35,740 nt of DNA from Ruminiclostridium sp. (GTDB lineage Bacteria; Bacillota; Clostridia; Oscillospirales; Ruminococcaceae): positions 1 through 35,740 of the forward strand of contig JAEEJW010000125.1 of the NCBI GenBank assembly GCA_016282095.1. Reading direction: 5' to 3'. Positions within the stretch are counted from its first letter, which is position 1, and every line of letters begins with the position of its first letter. The notes below the pieces were generated by a model. That model was not told the DNA's origin. It did no database searches and worked only from the letters and a program-made list of their open reading frames with translations. Below, piece by piece: positions 33,611 through 35,740 of this stretch. The position numbers and the translations under genes were made by a program.

Positions 33611-34438
33611 ATGAGCTGGATAGGTGGCAAGAAAAGCAGCCGCGACATAATAATCCCGCGCTTCCCGCTGTACTACGAAAAGTACATTGAGGTGTTCGGG
33701 GGCGGCGGCTGGATACTGTTCGCAAAGCCGCCGGGTAACGACTTCGAGGTGTTCAACGACTACAACAGCAATATCTCGAATCTGTACACCTGCGTCCGCG
33801 ATAAGAGCGCGGAGCTGATTGAGCGGCTCCGCTTTGTTCTGAACAGCCGAGAGGACTTCGACCGGATAAAACACATTATTAGCGAGAAGGCCGAGATCGG
33901 AGATGTACAGCGTGCCGCGGAGTTCTATCAGCTTATTCGTTACAGCTACGCGAGCAGCTGTGACAGCTTCGGCGGTAAGCCGCATTCAATGTGGAGCAAC
34001 TTTCCGCTTATAGAACAGGCTTCACGCCGATTGCAGAAGGTCATAATCGAAAACAAGGATTTTGAGAAGCTCATCTCTGCGCAGGACAGCGAGGTGAGCT
34101 TTTTCTATTGCGATCCGCCCTACTACGCGACCGAGAGCTATTATGAAAATGTCGGTTTCACAAGAGGCGATCACGAACGACTCCGGAACGCGCTTTCGGG
34201 TATAAGCGGAAAATTCCTTGTATCGTACAATGACTGTGATGAGATCCGCAGCCTGTATGCCGGCTGCAATATGTACGCTTACGAGCGGCTGAACAACATT
34301 CGGCAGCGGTTTGACGGCGGCAGTATGTTCGGCGAACTGCTGATATCCAACTACGACATGGACGAGCGGAAAAACAGTCCGCCGACACAGATAACTCTTT
34401 TTGACGAATATAGCGATTTTCAGGAGGACATCCAATGA
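33611..34438 (+). CDS. D12-class N6-adenine DNA methyltransferase (Dam-like)
   Basis: A 275-residue protein. WIGGKKSSRDIII and EVFGGGGWILF form the SAM-binding start; CDPPYY (167-172) is catalytic motif IV; FLVSYNDCDEIRSLY is typical of the Dam/DpnM class. It methylates adenine, likely in a short palindrome. Annotated here at ATG 33611, but this ATG lacks a near ribosome site; the GGGGG at 33587-33591 is spaced for the in-frame ATA at 33599, which would add the residues (M)NSF, and many relatives begin that way. Overlaps the next gene by 4 nt. No partner endonuclease is seen, so it is probably an orphan element methylase. Confidence 0.9.
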   Translation: MSWIGGKKSSRDIIIPRFPLYYEKYIEVFGGGGWILFAKPPGNDFEVFNDYNSNISNLYTCVRDKSAELIERLRFVLNSREDFDRIKHIISEKAEIGDVQRAAEFYQLIRYSYASSCDSFGGKPHSMWSNFPLIEQASRRLQKVIIENKDFEKLISAQDSEVSFFYCDPPYYATESYYENVGFTRGDHERLRNALSGISGKFLVSYNDCDEIRSLYAGCNMYAYERLNNIRQRFDGGSMFGELLISNYDMDERKNSPPTQITLFDEYSDFQEDIQ

Positions 34439-34713
34439 TAACATTTCAGACAAAACTTACGAAGAAGGGCAATGTTAAGGTTCCCGTTGATATACTGAAC
34501 CTTATGAGAGCCTGTCCGGGAGACGAGATCGTAGTATCTCTTGATCTTGACCGCGACTCGCTTGTAGTCAGCAGATATGAAAATGACTGCGAGGACGGGA
34601 TCACCGTCCCCTTCGATCTGCTTGACGAGGCAGGTATAGACAGCGAGAATTATCAGATGTACGCCGACAACGGCAGAGTAGTAATTCTGGAAGGAGAAGA
34701 ATTCGATGAATGA
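34435..34713 (+). CDS. AbrB/SpoVT-like DNA-binding protein
   Basis: A 92-residue protein. FQTKLTKKGNVKVPVDILNLMRACPGDEIVVSL is a swapped-hairpin-type segment as in AbrB/MazE; a second, weaker repeat (GITVPFDLLDEAGI..) follows. It may act as a regulator or antitoxin-like partner; no toxin is next to it. AGGAGG precedes the ATG, which overlaps the methyltransferase stop; it overlaps the next gene by 8 nt. Confidence 0.7.
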   Translation: MITFQTKLTKKGNVKVPVDILNLMRACPGDEIVVSLDLDRDSLVVSRYENDCEDGITVPFDLLDEAGIDSENYQMYADNGRVVILEGEEFDE

Positions 34714-35479
34714 GAATCAGATTCAGGTGTTTACCAATGAGCAGTTCGGAAAGATACGCACTGTGATGATCGACGGCGAGCCGTGGTTTGTGGCAAAGGA
34801 TGCTGCTTTAGCGCTCGGTTACAGTAAGCCCTTAAATGCCGTAGAAAGGCATATTGATGAGGATGACTCCCTGAAACGGGGACTCATCGACAGCGTGGGT
34901 AGAACGCAGGAAGCTATCTTTATCAATGAGTCGGGACTTTACTCACTGATACTGTCAAGTAAACTCCCGACAGCAAAGATGTTCAAGCGCTGGGTCACCT
35001 CGGAAGTTCTGCCCTCTATCCGCAAGACCGGCAGCTACGCTACGCCCGAGGCAATATACAAGACGCTGATCGAACCGAAGAATCTCATCATCGTGCTTGA
35101 AACACTTGCCGAGGAACAGGCGAAGAATAAAAGACTGACCGCTGAGAATGCGGTACTGTCTGTCAAGGCAAAATATTATGATCAGATCCTCGCGAGCTCT
35201 GAGGCTATGCCGATAACGCAGATTGCAAAGGACTACGGGATGTCAGCGATCACGCTCAATAAAATGCTCTCCGATCTGATGATCCAGTACAAGCGCTGCG
35301 GAACATGGATACTCTATCAGTTATACACCGACAAGGGATACACACAGACCAGGACTTTCGTTATCAATGAAAACCAGAGCAAATCATACACCTGCTGGAC
35401 TCAGAAAGGAAGGCTTTTTCTGTATAATGTCCTCAAGATGCACGGAATCCTGCCGATGTGTGAGCGTTCCGATATATAA
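34706..35479 (+). CDS. BRO-N/KilAC phage antirepressor-type protein
   Basis: A 257-residue protein. Residues ~5-105 are a BRO-N domain (VMIDGEPWFVAKDAALALGYSKP, ESGLYSLILSSKLPTAKMFKRWVTSEVLPSIRKTG). A helical linker follows, then a KilAC domain (MPITQIAKDYGMSAITLNKML, and ...WTQKGRLFLYNVLKMHGILP). Such proteins act as antirepressors or DNA-binding regulators of phages and elements. GGAGAAG ahead of the ATG. Coupled to the AbrB-like gene. Confidence 0.92.
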   Translation: MNENQIQVFTNEQFGKIRTVMIDGEPWFVAKDAALALGYSKPLNAVERHIDEDDSLKRGLIDSVGRTQEAIFINESGLYSLILSSKLPTAKMFKRWVTSEVLPSIRKTGSYATPEAIYKTLIEPKNLIIVLETLAEEQAKNKRLTAENAVLSVKAKYYDQILASSEAMPITQIAKDYGMSAITLNKMLSDLMIQYKRCGTWILYQLYTDKGYTQTRTFVINENQSKSYTCWTQKGRLFLYNVLKMHGILPMCERSDI

Positions 35480-35482
35480 AGG

Positions 35483-35507
35483 CAGATAAGCCACTGACGG
35501 CTTATTG
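35483..35507 (+). terminator. Hairpin after the antirepressor gene
   Basis: ATAAGCC (35486-35492) pairs with GGCTTAT (35499-35505), 6-nt loop. Only a weak T-run follows, so it may be a partial terminator or processing site. Confidence 0.4.
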
Positions 35508-35645
35508 ATAAATACCGGATGACCAAAGTATCAGCGGTCAGAGCTGACAAGAGCCACAATGAATATATCAGTCTTTGAGCAGCCTCTTCCAACGATCAGA
35601 AGGATAATCCGGAACCAAAATCATATTCACGAAAGGAAGAAAAAC

Positions 35646-35740
35646 ATGAAGAATTTATTCAGAAAGCTCTCAAATTGGGTAATCAACGCAGTAACGAGGC
35701 TCGTTCTTTTTGTGAGAACATTCATTGCCTCCGCAGGTCG
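35646..35740 (+). CDS. Start of a hypothetical protein, cut by the window edge
   Basis: 31 codons are visible (MKNLFRKLSNWVINAV...), basic and amphipathic to hydrophobic, perhaps a membrane or peptide-like protein. AAAGGAAG lies 6 nt before the ATG. The frame is open back to an ATG at 35559 without a good ribosome site. No family can be named. Confidence 0.55.
   Translation, partial: MKNLFRKLSNWVINAVTRLVLFVRTFIASAG

Larger units (their letters stand above)
31112..35740. mobile_element. Probable end of an integrative/conjugative element next to tRNA-Leu
   Basis: Gene content changes at the tRNA from housekeeping to accessory: hypotheticals, DUF4314, Api92/DUF1281-like, D12 methyltransferase, AbrB-like and BRO-N/KilAC proteins, a combination common in Tn1549-type elements and prophages of Clostridia. 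tRNA genes are frequent integration sites. The left boundary is uncertain (anywhere between 31112 and ~31880), no integrase, relaxase or duplicated att site is seen, and the element would continue past the window. Confidence 0.6.

Overview
The window looks like chromosomal DNA of a low-motility, gut-type member of the Clostridia, most likely Ruminococcus or a close relative in the Oscillospiraceae. Three things suggest this: a moderately high-GC Firmicute gene content, a complete spoIIIA sporulation operon beside the usual Firmicute nusB-xseA-xseB-ispA-dxs-tlyA-nadK-argR-recN cluster, and strong GGAGG ribosome sites with extended -10 promoters. The genus is inferred from gene content and style only.

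Layout. (1) 1-6226: a divergent carbohydrate module. A GH36 alpha-galactosidase and a membrane-anchored propeller-like protein lie on the minus strand. A cytoplasmic GH13 glucosidase/amylase-family enzyme lies on the plus strand. All are driven from one 139-bp intergenic region with two clear promoters. Two arrays of a 26-bp tandem repeat and several duplicated or hairpin elements fill the gene-poor stretches. (2) 6227-8718 (minus): ferrous iron uptake, with a fused FeoA-FeoB and a small Cys-rich FeoB partner. (3) 8916-13558: spoIIIAA-AH, the mother-cell side of the engulfment channel, with a probable sigma-E promoter. (4) 13640-24794: a long co-directional housekeeping run: Asp23/Gls24, NusB, exonuclease VII (with a lipoprotein gene inserted between its subunit genes), isoprenoid precursor synthesis (IspA, Dxs), a DUF212/PAP2-like membrane protein, TlyA, NAD kinase, ArgR, RecN, a short U32-family protein and dUTPase. 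(5) 24963-30891: the cell-shape locus mreB-mreC-mreD-PBP2, followed by a MinD-like ATPase and methylglyoxal synthase. The gene order recalls the clostridial mre-pbp-minCDE-rodA-mgsA locus, but minC, minE and rodA are absent. The MinD-like protein ends before the membrane-targeting helix. (6) 31025-31111: tRNA-Leu(UAA) with a consensus promoter and terminator. (7) From about 31112 to the right edge: accessory DNA that looks like the end of an integrative/conjugative element. It carries small hypotheticals, a DUF4314 protein, an Api92/DUF1281-like protein, a D12-class adenine methyltransferase, an AbrB-like protein and a BRO-N/KilAC antirepressor-type protein. No integrase or relaxase is visible inside the window.

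The most unusual item is the orphan, tail-less MinD-like ATPase. It has its own promoter and uses AGA for all nine of its arginines, unlike the genes around it. Other points worth a look are the bistable RNA structure and possible ATA start in front of the methyltransferase, the paired 26-bp repeat arrays, and the terminator that splits mreB from mreCD. Functions are assigned from recognised motifs and gene context; no database search was possible.
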